From: Deltaproteobacteria bacterium
GTDB lineage: Bacteria; Desulfobacterota; Binatia; UBA1149; SPBQ01
Length of the DNA stretch: 64,000 bases
Assembly: GCA_029262375.1 (NCBI GenBank)
Contig: JAJCZM010000044.1
Span: 62,001 to 126,000 of the forward strand
Direction of reading: 5' to 3'
The notes under the pieces were generated by a model. The model was not told where the DNA came from and did not search any database. It worked only from the letters and a program-made list of their open reading frames with translations. A program made the translations under genes and the position numbers. Of this stretch, positions 36,014-45,149 are shown piece by piece; position 1 is the first letter of the stretch, and every line of letters starts with the position of its first letter.

Positions 36014-37600
36014 TCAGTCGAACCGCACCATAGCGGCGCCGGTGATGTCAGGAAGTTTTCGTAGTTGCTCGAGTTGGCTGTTGTCGAGCGGTGAGTCCAC
36101 GTGCACGAACGACACTGCCGATCCGCCTACGCGGCCGAGTGCCAGTCCGGCGATGTTCACCCTCTCACTGGAGAGGAACGTACCGACGTTGCCAACGACT
36201 CCAGGAACGTCATTGTTGTTGAGAACGAGAACGTGGCCCTCCGGTACGACTTCGAAATGAAAGTCATCAAATCGAACGATTCGGATCACGTCTTGACCGA
36301 ACACCGCTCCTTCGATGATGTTCGACCCGCCGGGTCCGTCGAACTGAACGCGAATCGAGTTCGCGAAGCCCGCAGGTTTGGAATCGCGCAAGTCGGTAAC
36401 TTTGATGCCCCGATCGGCCGCCAATAACGGAGCGTTCACTGTGTTGACCGGCGGCTCGACGACCCGCTCGAGCAGCCCTTTCAGGACAGCCGCAGTAACC
36501 GGTCGCGTATCAACACCGGCTACTTCACCGTGAAATTCGATCTGGATCGCTTGTGGCGCACGACCGGCAAGCTGCGTATGCAGACTACCGATGCGTTCCC
36601 CAAGTCGGACGTAGGGCGTCAACACACCCGCGTCATCGGCAGAAACAGAGGGCACGTTGACCGCGCTGCCGATCACTCCCGACACGAGATAGTCGCGCAC
36701 GAGTTCCGCAACAGCGATGGCTACGTTCAGCTGGGCCTCGCCGGTACTCGCACCGAGGTGCGGTGTTGCTACCACTTGCGGCAGCGACAGTAGAGGACTA
36801 TCGCGCGCGGGCGGCTCGCTTTCGAAAACGTCGAGTGCGGCGCCTGCGACAATGCCCTTCTCGATTGCTGCGGCCAGAGCACCCTCGTTGATGATACCGC
36901 CGCGAGCGCAGTTCACGACATAGACGCCCTTGCGCATCTTCGAGAATGCGTCGTCGCCGATGAGGCCGCGTGTTTCGGGGGTGAGTGGTGTGTGAACAGA
37001 GATAAAATCTGCGCGCGCAAACAAGTCATCAAGGCTTACGAGTTCAACGCCGATACGTGTGGCCGCTTCTTCGGTGAGAAAGGGATCGTAGGCGAGCACA
37101 TCCATGCGCAGTCCACGTGCACGATCGGCGACGATGGAACCGATATTTCCCACACCGACAATGCCGAGCGTCTTCCTGAATACTTCGCTTCCGACAAACT
37201 CGCTGCGCCGCCACTCGCCTGCGCGCAAACTGGCGTGCGCCTGCGGAATATGCCGAGCAACCGCGAGCATCATCGAGATCGTATGCTCGGCGGTCGTGAC
37301 GTTGTTGCCGCCGGGCGTGTTCATGACCACGATGCCGCGCTTACTGGCTGCGTCTACGTCGATATTGTCGACGCCGATACCCGCGCGCCCCACGACCTTC
37401 AACGAGTCTGCAGCCGCGATCACCTCAGCCGTAACCTTCGTCCCGCTGCGAATGATGAGGCCATCGTATTCCCCGATGACCGACAGTAGCTCCGCTGGGT
37501 CCAGGCCGGGACGGAGATCCACCTGTAGGTGCTCGGAGCGTTCGAGTATCTCGACGCCTTCCGGCGCGAGCTTGTCCGAAATGAGAACTTTGTAAGGCAC
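36014..37600 (-). CDS. serA: D-3-phosphoglycerate dehydrogenase, long form with ACT domain
   Basis: First enzyme of serine synthesis, oxidising 3-phosphoglycerate with NAD+. 528 residues, the long form: substrate domain, NAD domain (GIVGVGNIGSIVADRARGLR near 140), catalytic Arg in NCARGGIINEGAL, Glu and His in ATPHLGAST, then an intervening domain (about 315-450) and a C-terminal ACT domain (about 455-528) with DVPGVVGNVGTFLSSERVNI, where serine binds as feedback inhibitor in relatives. GTG 37600 overlaps the stop of the upstream aminotransferase by one base. Gene order supports a serine operon. Confidence 0.96.
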   Translation of the reverse strand: MPYKVLISDKLAPEGVEILERSEHLQVDLRPGLDPAELLSVIGEYDGLIIRSGTKVTAEVIAAADSLKVVGRAGIGVDNIDVDAASKRGIVVMNTPGGNNVTTAEHTISMMLAVARHIPQAHASLRAGEWRRSEFVGSEVFRKTLGIVGVGNIGSIVADRARGLRMDVLAYDPFLTEEAATRIGVELVSLDDLFARADFISVHTPLTPETRGLIGDDAFSKMRKGVYVVNCARGGIINEGALAAAIEKGIVAGAALDVFESEPPARDSPLLSLPQVVATPHLGASTGEAQLNVAIAVAELVRDYLVSGVIGSAVNVPSVSADDAGVLTPYVRLGERIGSLHTQLAGRAPQAIQIEFHGEVAGVDTRPVTAAVLKGLLERVVEPPVNTVNAPLLAADRGIKVTDLRDSKPAGFANSIRVQFDGPGGSNIIEGAVFGQDVIRIVRFDDFHFEVVPEGHVLVLNNNDVPGVVGNVGTFLSSERVNIAGLALGRVGGSAVSFVHVDSPLDNSQLEQLRKLPDITGAAMVRFD

Positions 37601-38757
37601 TAGGCGTTCCTGCTGTATTGTTCGGCCAGGATCTTTTGAGCAGCCGCCGGTCCCTTACCGAACTCGACGTCGTGTCCGAACTCGGCGAGTGCCATCTCTA
37701 CGGCGCTCAATCCGATGATGACGTCGAAGGTGTCGGCGTAGCCGATGTGCGCGAGGCGGATGATCTTCCCTTTGAGATGCCCTTGTCCACCGGCAACAGT
37801 CACCCCCATCACGTCACGCATGTGTTTGGTGAACTTACCGCCGTCCACGGATTCGGGAAGCCACACACCGGTCGTCGCCGGACTAGGCGAATCCGGAGCA
37901 AGTAACTTCAAGCCCATCGCCACAACGCCCGCGCGAGTCGCCTCGGCGAGACGCTTATGGCGCGCGTACAGTTCCGGGAATCCACCGCTGTTCTCGATCA
38001 CACGGTACACAGCGTTGAGCCCGACGATTAGCGATACGGCCGGTGTGTAGGCGGACGTGTCGTCTTCGAGACTCTTGCGCTCTTTGCGAAGATCGAAGTA
38101 GTAGCGAGGCAGTTTGGCCTGATCGGAAAACCGCCAGGCTTTCGCGCTCAGCGAGATGAGCGCCAATCCGGGCGGCAACATCATCGCTTTCTGCGAGCCC
38201 GTGACGAGGACGTCGATCCCTGTGGCGTCCATCGGCATGTCGGCGACGCCGACAGACGTGATACCGTCTACGATCAACAAGCATTCGCGATCACGCGTAA
38301 GCGCGGCGAGCTGCGGCACGGGATGCAGCACGGTGGTCGACGTCTCGCTGGCCTGAACCAACACCGCACGCGTATCGGGATGCTCGTCGAGCGACGCGGC
38401 GACCGCGGCCGGATCGACGGCAGTCCCCCACTCGACGTCGATTGTCGAGACAACGAGTCCATAAGTCTCTGCGATCTCTGCCCAGCGTTCACCAAATTTT
38501 CCGCCATTGACGACCAGGACTCGGTCGCCCGCAGACATCGTGTTGGTGATCGCGGCTTCCATGCCACCCGTCCCCGTGGAGGCGAGCATCATGACCGGTC
38601 CGTCGGTGCCGAAGAGCTTTCTCGATCCCGCGGCAGCGCTCGCGAAGATCTCGCTGAACTGCGGGGTACGGTGGTGGATGATCGGCTCGGCCATTGCGAG
38701 CAGAGCCTGAGCGGGAACCGGCGTGGGACCCGGCGCAAGAAGATATCTTTTGAGCAT
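37600..38757 (-). CDS. Class V aminotransferase, probable phosphoserine/serine-glyoxylate type
   Basis: PLP enzyme of 385 residues in the family of alanine-glyoxylate and serine-pyruvate aminotransferases. N-terminal LLAPGPTPVPAQALLAMAEP and IIHHRTPQFSEIF are typical, as are ASTGTGGMEAAITN, DGITSVGVADMPMD and the Schiff-base Lys in VLVTGSQKAMMLPPGLA. It is not a canonical SerC. Its overlap with serA (one base) suggests it serves as the phosphoserine aminotransferase, as related enzymes do in archaea and some deltaproteobacteria; a photorespiration-like serine-glyoxylate role is the alternative. Glycerate kinase occurs at 45150, not adjacent. Function by context is inference; the family is certain. 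Confidence 0.88.
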   Translation of the reverse strand: MLKRYLLAPGPTPVPAQALLAMAEPIIHHRTPQFSEIFASAAAGSRKLFGTDGPVMMLASTGTGGMEAAITNTMSAGDRVLVVNGGKFGERWAEIAETYGLVVSTIDVEWGTAVDPAAVAASLDEHPDTRAVLVQASETSTTVLHPVPQLAALTRDRECLLIVDGITSVGVADMPMDATGIDVLVTGSQKAMMLPPGLALISLSAKAWRFSDQAKLPRYYFDLRKERKSLEDDTSAYTPAVSLIVGLNAVYRVIENSGGFPELYARHKRLAEATRAGVVAMGLKLLAPDSPSPATTGVWLPESVDGGKFTKHMRDVMGVTVAGGQGHLKGKIIRLAHIGYADTFDVIIGLSAVEMALAEFGHDVEFGKGPAAAQKILAEQYSRNA

Positions 38758-39010
38758 GACAGCGCGGGGGATTCTGCGGGGTTAGTGGATCGAAGAGGCG
38801 CTTCCTGGGGTCAGAAACCGCCTGTATTATGGGCAGTTGCGCAGAATCCCAATCAGCGTGTGTATTCTCGGCCTACCCGGATGTCAAGGCGTTTCCCGGC
38901 GGTCTTGACATCCTGCAAAGCGGCAGCGAACGTGGTGAATGGCGCCGCCGCTACGACTGCGACCAACCCACCGCAGCCGCTGGGGATTCGCTTTCTACAT
39001 CCATCACTTG
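38758..39010. other. Divergent intergenic region before the TolC-family gene
   Basis: About 253 bases between the aminotransferase start and the TolC-family start. It probably holds both promoters, but no convincing boxes or repeats were seen. A GGGGTCAGAAACC stretch (38812-38824) resembles the short GGGGTC repeat near 6671, too weakly to call a repeat family. Confidence 0.35.
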
Positions 39011-40777
39011 ATGCCCGACTCCCGAAAATCGTGCTCTCGTTTGAGTCTAAAGACCGCGGCACCCGCCCTTGCCGTTTTGGTCCATCTCGTAGGCGCAACC
39101 TCGGCGGGCACTGTCTGGGCGGTTGAGCCGACGGCGCCGCCTGCTCCGGTCACAAGGGCCTCCGCATCGACTCCGTCAACGGCCTCGACCTCGTCCACCG
39201 ACGCTTACGTCCAGGGCTTGATCGATTCGCTTTCCGCACGCGCGGCAGAGCCGGTTGCAATCAGTCTTCGCGACGCCGTTTCAGCATCGGTCGCCAACAA
39301 CCCGGGCACCCGAGCCGACAGGCGCGTTCCCGAGGCCGAGCTGCACGGCGTCATCGATGCCGCCTCCGCGTTCGAGCCGGTCATCGGCATCGATGCCGGT
39401 TACCGCAGATCGAAGCTCGCTACCGCGGATGCGTTGTCGGGCGTAACGCCGGTCGATGCTGACGGAAACCCGATCCCGCAAGATCCTTCGTCGCAGGTGC
39501 GTGAAGACGACCGCTATCAGGCGGATTTTTCGATCCGCAAGATGTTTCGTACCGGCGCACGCGTCGGCCTTCGGTGGGAGAATGCACGGGCGACCAGCAA
39601 CTCCCGATTCGAAGAACTGTCGCCCAACTTCGAACCCGTCATCGGCGTTCGCCTGCAACAGCCGTTGCTGCGCGATTTCGGCGCAGTCAGCGCGAATACC
39701 AATGTTCGCATTGCCAACGAGACCTCGCGCCAAGCCGCCGCGGATTTCGAAGAGACGCTTTCCAGCTTCGTATACGACGTGATCTCGGCGTACTGGAACT
39801 ACGTGTTGGCGGATGCTGAACTCGAGGTCGACCGCCATGCACAACGCCTCGCGCAAGAACTCGCTGTCGAAGCACGGCGACGCGTCGACGTGGGCAGCCT
39901 TCCGCCCGTCGCCGCACAAGAAGCACTCGCCGACGCTGCGGCACGCGAGGAAGAAACGATCGCGTCAGAGCAGGCGCTGAGCGTGGCCGCGAGGAAGCTG
40001 CAATATCTGGTCATGTACACGGAGCGAGCCGGCGGCATGCCGCGCGCGCTGGTTCCCGCGGACGATCACAACGTAGTCGTCCAATCGGTCGATAAGGCCG
40101 AAAGCCTCAAAACCGCCGTCACGCGCCGCGCGGTCGTGCAATCCGCTCGTATCGATCTGAAGACATCGATGCTCGAGGAGAAGCAACGGCGCACGAACCT
40201 CCTTCCGAGCCTGGATCTCGTGGGTAGCTACGAAATGGTCGGCCTCGGCGGAGTCAACGAGAACCGAATGGCGGATGAATACGACGCGCTCGGCGACTCC
40301 TTCGACGTACTTACGAGCGGCGATTCGTTCCGCTACTCGGTCGGCGTCGAATTTGAAGTACCGCTGTCGAACGCGTCAGCACGCGCCCGTCACACGCGCG
40401 CCACGATCGAAACGCACAGACAAGCAGACTTACTGCGCCAGACGATCACCGACGTAGCGCTGGAAGTCGACGAAGGAGCCGGTGATCTAACTGCCGCATA
40501 CAAGCGCGTTGCAGCGGCCAATCTTGCGCGAGAATTGGCCGAGGAGAACCTGCGCCAGCAGCAGCGCCGTTACGAAGTAGGTAAGGTCACCACGACCGAC
40601 GTGCTGGATTTCCAAGAAAAGTTAGCTGATGCGATGGCGACTGAGGCGCGCGCGATCACCGATCATGCAAAGGCCAACGCCGAGCTTCGCCGAGCGGAAG
40701 GGACGCTATTGGATTACTTCGGGATTCGCGTGAGCTTCGACAACGCACCCGATATTCCATGGTGGGCGAAGTTCTAA
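39011..40777 (+). CDS. TolC-family outer membrane efflux protein
   Basis: Outer-membrane channel subunit of 588 residues, larger than E. coli TolC (493). A signal peptide (about 14-37, ending TVWAVEP) is followed by a disordered Ala/Thr/Ser-rich stretch, and then the two-fold TolC repeat: SLRDAVSASVANNPGTRADR, QPLLRDFGAVSANTNVRIAN and long coiled coils (about 240-330 and 470-560), with GVEFEVPLSNASARARHTRA in the second half. The typical VTTTDVLDFQEKLADA closing motif is present. It forms a trimer with an inner-membrane pump, but no RND, ABC or adaptor gene is adjacent. ATG 39011 is chosen for the signal peptide. Confidence 0.9.
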   Translation: MPDSRKSCSRLSLKTAAPALAVLVHLVGATSAGTVWAVEPTAPPAPVTRASASTPSTASTSSTDAYVQGLIDSLSARAAEPVAISLRDAVSASVANNPGTRADRRVPEAELHGVIDAASAFEPVIGIDAGYRRSKLATADALSGVTPVDADGNPIPQDPSSQVREDDRYQADFSIRKMFRTGARVGLRWENARATSNSRFEELSPNFEPVIGVRLQQPLLRDFGAVSANTNVRIANETSRQAAADFEETLSSFVYDVISAYWNYVLADAELEVDRHAQRLAQELAVEARRRVDVGSLPPVAAQEALADAAAREEETIASEQALSVAARKLQYLVMYTERAGGMPRALVPADDHNVVVQSVDKAESLKTAVTRRAVVQSARIDLKTSMLEEKQRRTNLLPSLDLVGSYEMVGLGGVNENRMADEYDALGDSFDVLTSGDSFRYSVGVEFEVPLSNASARARHTRATIETHRQADLLRQTITDVALEVDEGAGDLTAAYKRVAAANLARELAEENLRQQQRRYEVGKVTTTDVLDFQEKLADAMATEARAITDHAKANAELRRAEGTLLDYFGIRVSFDNAPDIPWWAKF

Positions 40778-40812
40778 CGCCGCCGCTGCGGGCAGCTCGT
40801 TAGGCCAGATCG

Positions 40813-41370
40813 TTAGTTGATCAAGTTCATGAACTCAGTACGCGTGTCTCGCTGCTGAAAGCTTCCGAGTAGAGCACTGGTGACAACCGACGAATTGGGT
40901 TTCTCGACCCCGCGCATTCGCATGCACAGATGTTCCGCGCGCACGACTACTCCGACACCGAGTGGGTGAAGCGTCTCTTGAAGCGTAGACGCGATCTGCG
41001 ACGTCAACCGTTCCTGCACCTGCAACCGTCGGGCGAAACACTCCACTACGCGCGCGAGCTTGCTGATTCCGACAATGTGGCGATCCGGAATGTAGGCAAC
41101 GTGCGCACGGCCGTAGAAAGGCATCATGTGATGCTCACACAACGAGAAGAAGTCGATGTCTCGCACGATGATCATCTCCGAGTATTCCTCGGTAAACAGT
41201 GCATCGCCGATGACGGTCTTCGGATCTTCGCCGTAGCCTTTGGTCAGATACTCGTAAGCGCGTGATACACGATCGGGCGTCTTTACCAGACCTTCCCGCT
41301 CGGGATCTTCGCCGAGATCGAGAAGCATCTCGCGGATCAGTTCGGGGCGGACTTGTCGCTTGTCGCTCAT
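40813..41370 (-). CDS. folE: GTP cyclohydrolase I (FolE)
   Basis: Zinc enzyme of 185 residues that converts GTP to 7,8-dihydroneopterin triphosphate, the start of folate and other pterin pathways. Signatures are [20 protein letters not shown], then [20 protein letters not shown] (zinc Cys and catalytic His pair), [20 protein letters not shown] and [16 protein letters not shown] (second zinc Cys). It is the type IA enzyme. Its product is the proposed substrate of the PTPS-III-type protein at 24232-24720. It lies 39 bases downstream of the kinase-fold gene on the same strand. Confidence 0.97.
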   Translation of the reverse strand: MSDKRQVRPELIREMLLDLGEDPEREGLVKTPDRVSRAYEYLTKGYGEDPKTVIGDALFTEEYSEMIIVRDIDFFSLCEHHMMPFYGRAHVAYIPDRHIVGISKLARVVECFARRLQVQERLTSQIASTLQETLHPLGVGVVVRAEHLCMRMRGVEKPNSSVVTSALLGSFQQRDTRTEFMNLIN

Positions 41371-41409
41371 TAGGAAATTACCAAGTCGTGACGACGGATG
41401 GGATGAGGC

Positions 41410-42495
41410 TCAGGGGGTCCCGTCGCTGCCAGTACCACCCGCACCGCCTTCCCCGCCCGCACCGCCTTCGCCTTCTTCGCCGTCGGTCTTCACGCGCTGG
41501 TATTTGCGATAGTCATAGCCGGTCGCCATGGCCATCAGCAGGCCTTCCATGCCGCCTTCCTTCTCGCGACGCAGCACACGGAGTCGGTCGAAGTAGCGAC
41601 GGAAGTCGTCGTTGATGCGCTGCGCTTCTTCTCGATCGGAAGCGAAGAACTCGTGCAGCCGAATGACGGCAAATCTGAGCGCTGCGAAACGAAGTTCGTT
41701 CGGGAAGGAATCCCACTCGGCGAGGGACAGTGTACGTACCGACTCGTAGCCGGCCATCAGGGCCTCGAAGCGATCGAGATGGAATGTGCCATCCGAGAAG
41801 CACAGCGAGTTCACCGCCGTGGCCAGGTCGTAGACGTATTTTCCGCGACAGGCGGCATCAAGATCGCCGATACTCGTGATCTCGTCAGCGCCAAAGAGCA
41901 TGCAGTACTTATGAATCGTCCCGTGAATGATTCCCTTGGGGAGCTTCGTCTCGAGGTAGTTGCCGAGATACTCGGTTTCTTCATCGAGCGTTCGGACGAT
42001 CTTCTTGAAGTAGTGAGGCATGCGCCGTCTGACGGCAGCGTAGGTCTCGAAGATGCGGTCGAAGCCATAGCGGTTTTCGATGGTCTTCTTGTAACCGCGA
42101 CCGACCATGTGGAACTGGCCGATCAACTGACCAGCACTGTTAATCTGGTCTAGAGAGAAGTTCTCTTCGTCGAGATAATTGCCTGCGGCCAATTGGTACA
42201 GCACGAGGCAGTAACCGCCGCGCTCGAGGAACTGTCGTCCGCGAAGATCGCAGACTACGCGTGGTGACTGGAAGTTGTGCTTCTCGAAGAACGCGAGAAG
42301 GTCGAGCTCGCGGCGCAGATCGAACTCGTCTTCGATACTCTTGAAGCGCAGTTCGTGCGGCCCTTTGGGCGTCTCGACGCGATAGCGGCGATTCCCCCAT
42401 GCAGGAATAGGCCCGGATCCGGGCCCCGGTTTGCCGAGGCCGAACTCGGCCAGCAATTCAGCGAGTTCATCTTTTTCGAGAGGCGGTAATTCCAC
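41410..42495 (-). CDS. Aminoglycoside/homoserine kinase-fold protein with altered catalytic loop
   Basis: A 361-residue protein of the APH/choline-kinase fold, closest in layout to homoserine kinase II (ThrB2). The N-lobe includes YRVETPKGPHELRFKS with a candidate ATP-binding Lys. The C-lobe shows PKGIIHGTIHKYCMLFG, ITSIGDLDAACRGKYVYDLA, then TAVNSLCFSDGTFHLD, which track ThrB2 motifs. In the catalytic loop HxDxxxxN the Asp is Thr193 and the Asn is Cys198, while the later metal-binding Asp (211 in GDLD) remains. So it may be a pseudokinase or have changed chemistry. The last 30 residues are a Gly/Glu low-complexity tail (GEEGEGGAGGEGGAGG). No threonine-pathway genes are adjacent. Confidence 0.75.
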   Translation of the reverse strand: MELPPLEKDELAELLAEFGLGKPGPGSGPIPAWGNRRYRVETPKGPHELRFKSIEDEFDLRRELDLLAFFEKHNFQSPRVVCDLRGRQFLERGGYCLVLYQLAAGNYLDEENFSLDQINSAGQLIGQFHMVGRGYKKTIENRYGFDRIFETYAAVRRRMPHYFKKIVRTLDEETEYLGNYLETKLPKGIIHGTIHKYCMLFGADEITSIGDLDAACRGKYVYDLATAVNSLCFSDGTFHLDRFEALMAGYESVRTLSLAEWDSFPNELRFAALRFAVIRLHEFFASDREEAQRINDDFRRYFDRLRVLRREKEGGMEGLLMAMATGYDYRKYQRVKTDGEEGEGGAGGEGGAGGTGSDGTP

Positions 42496-42671
42496 GTTGT
42501 TTGTTTGTCCGGAGTGCCTCGGGGCGAGCGCCGGTCCTGCGCGTCAATAGCTCAAATGCCAGCAATGTCAATGTTTTACACTTGACCACTGTGCGAGCTG
42601 GAAGCGCGTGCACGCTGCTGCGGGCCACTGCCTGCACTGTTGCGCAGCCACACGGCGCATCGGGAAAAAGT

Positions 42672-44333
42672 TCAAGAATGATCGTGCGCTCGAGCCGCCT
42701 GGTCGAGTACATCCTCGTCATGATCGACCGCGGCGAGATAGCGTGCGATCTCGTCTCGACGCCGTTCGTCATCCCAGTCCAGGCGCGACGCCATCAAGTC
42801 GGCGACCCTTGTGGCCATGTCGTGACTCCGCTCACGGCTCCTGAGATGGATGTGCAATCGCCGCTCGAGCACATCGCGCAGCGTCAGGGCCATCTCGTGA
42901 TCGACTGCGTACGCCACTTCCGCCGCCAGATCTGGAAGATCGGCGACCAGCGGTTTTCGCAGCGTTTCATCGTCTCGCGACATCGCGGCGACCTCGGAAC
43001 CACGCGCGCCGTAGCGCCAGCGAAGGTGTTCCTGGAAGGACTCAGGCGGCTCGTCGAGCACGCCCCCAGGAGCGATCCCAGCGGCTCCGGGCAACGCAAC
43101 CTGCGTCGTGCGGCATCTGCCGACCTGCCGCCCGATCCGCTTTCCGATCGCATTCGTCAATCGTTCGGCCACGTGGCGATGGGTCGTGAGTTTCCCGCCC
43201 CCGAGCGAAATCAATCCCGATGGGCTTTCGAAAATCTGATCGTCCCGACTGATCTCCGACTCCGACATCGCGTCTTCCGGGGCCACCAGTGGGCGCAAGC
43301 CCGCGTAGGTGCTCACGATGTCCTTGGCCCTCGCATCGGCATCGGGGAAACAGGAATTCACCGTTGCAAGGATGTACTCGATGTCATTTTTGTCGGCTGC
43401 GACGCTGGCAGGATCTCCGTCGAAGTACGTATCGGTGGTTCCGACGAGGGTCTTGTCCTGCCAGGGAATCGCGAACATCACGCGATGGTCCCCCGCGCCC
43501 CGGATGACGACGGCGTCCCGGTTACCGATCTTCGACCGATCGAAGACCGCGTGTACTCCCTTGGTCAGTCGCAGCCGCGGCGGCGCACCCGCGTCGTCGA
43601 GGCAACGGACGCGATCAATCCAGGGCCCCGTCACGTTGATGAAACAACGCGCACGTGCGCGCGTCGTCCGACCGGTAATGCAGTCACGAATGCGCGCACC
43701 GGCGAGTCGCCCGGCGCTGTCTTTCTCGAGCTCGACGACCTCGGAATAGTTCAACACCGTCGCACCGCAGTCGCGCGCGGCAACCATCGTCTCGACGGTC
43801 AGGCGCGCGTCGTCGGTCCAGCAATCGTAGTACAGAGCACCGCCCAACAGACCGTCCGATGCTAGCTTCGGCTCGTGACGCATGAGTTCGTCGCGCGATA
43901 GCGCACGATGCATGTGAACGTTACGCAACCCGGCGAGCATGTCGTAAAGCGTCAAACCGGCGCGCAGCTGCCACACCGGCATGTCGTCATCGTCGTAGAT
44001 CGGAAAAACGAAAGGTTGCGCCCGAACGAGATGAGGTGCGAGTTTCGATCGCAGCAGTTCGCGTTCACGACACGATTCGAGCACGAGACCCACCTCGCCG
44101 TGTTCCAGGTACCGAACACCGCCGTGGATGAGCTTCGAGCTTCGACTACTCGTACCACTGGCGAAATCTCCGCGTTCGATCACCGCAACCGACATGCCGC
44201 GCAACGCCGCGTCGCGCGCGACGCCGGCGCCATTGATGCCGCCGCCGATGATGAGCACGTCGAATACTTCCTCGCGAAGGTGACGCCAGGCCAGCTCTCG
44301 GTACCGCAGCGCTTGGGGTGTGGTCTCGGGCAC
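42672..44333 (-). CDS. glpD: Glycerol-3-phosphate dehydrogenase (FAD, GlpD type)
   Basis: Membrane-associated FAD enzyme of 553 residues that oxidises glycerol-3-phosphate and feeds electrons to quinone. The N-terminal Rossmann motif is DVLIIGGGINGAGVARDAAL, followed by GDFASGTSSRSSKLIHGGVR, the GlpD signature. Further conserved runs are AIPWQDKTLVGTTDT and SLGGGKLTTHRHVAERL, and the C-terminal helical domain is present. The start is taken as GTG 44333, where homology begins; the frame stays open for 64 codons over the upstream queE gene. It starts two bases after the queE stop codon, so the two are probably co-transcribed. GlpA-type (anaerobic, three-subunit) is unlikely since no glpBC follow. 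Confidence 0.92.
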   Translation of the reverse strand: MPETTPQALRYRELAWRHLREEVFDVLIIGGGINGAGVARDAALRGMSVAVIERGDFASGTSSRSSKLIHGGVRYLEHGEVGLVLESCRERELLRSKLAPHLVRAQPFVFPIYDDDDMPVWQLRAGLTLYDMLAGLRNVHMHRALSRDELMRHEPKLASDGLLGGALYYDCWTDDARLTVETMVAARDCGATVLNYSEVVELEKDSAGRLAGARIRDCITGRTTRARARCFINVTGPWIDRVRCLDDAGAPPRLRLTKGVHAVFDRSKIGNRDAVVIRGAGDHRVMFAIPWQDKTLVGTTDTYFDGDPASVAADKNDIEYILATVNSCFPDADARAKDIVSTYAGLRPLVAPEDAMSESEISRDDQIFESPSGLISLGGGKLTTHRHVAERLTNAIGKRIGRQVGRCRTTQVALPGAAGIAPGGVLDEPPESFQEHLRWRYGARGSEVAAMSRDDETLRKPLVADLPDLAAEVAYAVDHEMALTLRDVLERRLHIHLRSRERSHDMATRVADLMASRLDWDDERRRDEIARYLAAVDHDEDVLDQAARAHDHS

Positions 44334-44337
44334 GCGC

Positions 44338-45099
44338 TCAGCGTACTCCGAGCAGCTTGTGAATTTGAGGGCGGAACGCAGTGTTCCCACATTCCCCCGC
44401 GGCCAGCGCCAGCAACGCTCCCATCCGGGCTGCTCCCAGCCGCCAGCTGCCGTCGGCCGGATCCGTGATGGGCTGCACGTACAGACGGGCGTCGGGCAGC
44501 AGATCCGCGACCATTCGCGCAGCACGCTGAACCTCTAGGTCGCTGGTCGCGTCGTCGACCGGCATTTTCACGTAGACGTCGGGTCCGTCGTACGCAGCGC
44601 AGAGTGACAAGAACTCTCCGTGGAGCTCCCAAAACGGCGACTCCCCGCTGTTCGACGGAAGCTTCACATCGGCGGATACGGTCGAAAGATGCGGTAGGAG
44701 TTCCTCGAGACCGCGGGTCAGCGTCGCGGCAGTTTCAAGCATGACGCCGACCGGCAGAGCAGCCGCGGCGAGCCAAGCGGCGATGAAACGAGCCTGAACC
44801 ATCGGCTCACCGCCGGTAAGTGAGACCATCTTGATACTCGGATCTTCGCGCAAAAAGCGCATCACGATCACGGTGAGATCGGAGGCCGTCAGCGGATTCG
44901 AGAGCTCTTCGTGTTGCCCGTCCGGATAGTCGATCGTGTAACGCGGCACGCGGACCAACGACTCCGGCGTATCGCAGTAACTGCAACGGATGTTGCAGCC
45001 GGCGAAGCGAACGAACAGATGTCGATCGCCACAGTAGGTCCCCTCCCCCTGTTCGGAAGCGAAGATCTCGCTGAGATTTCCTGTTGGCTGACTGTTCAC
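44338..45099 (-). CDS. queE: 7-carboxy-7-deazaguanine synthase (QueE), radical SAM
   Basis: Radical-SAM enzyme of 253 residues that makes 7-carboxy-7-deazaguanine in queuosine synthesis. It begins NLSEIFASEQGEGTYCGDRH, and the cluster motif is CNIRCSYC (CxxxCxxC) in FVRFAGCNIRCSYCDTPES, followed by VSLTGGEPMVQA for SAM and SADVKLPSNSGES. These match QueE rather than pyruvate formate-lyase activase. The start is GTG 45099; the upstream open frame runs into glycerate kinase. QueD, QueC and QueF are not nearby, and the PTPS homologue at 24232 lacks the QueD Cys, so the CPH4 source is not in this window. Confidence 0.92.
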   Translation of the reverse strand: MNSQPTGNLSEIFASEQGEGTYCGDRHLFVRFAGCNIRCSYCDTPESLVRVPRYTIDYPDGQHEELSNPLTASDLTVIVMRFLREDPSIKMVSLTGGEPMVQARFIAAWLAAAALPVGVMLETAATLTRGLEELLPHLSTVSADVKLPSNSGESPFWELHGEFLSLCAAYDGPDVYVKMPVDDATSDLEVQRAARMVADLLPDARLYVQPITDPADGSWRLGAARMGALLALAAGECGNTAFRPQIHKLLGVR

Positions 45100-45149
45100 G
45101 CGATGCCTCGATCGGGTGCCGTTCGGCCCCGTTTCGTAGCACAATCGCG

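Noticed and set aside
42501..43865. 454-codon open frame on + over glpD
   Set aside because: Shadow frame; glpD motifs on - are complete.
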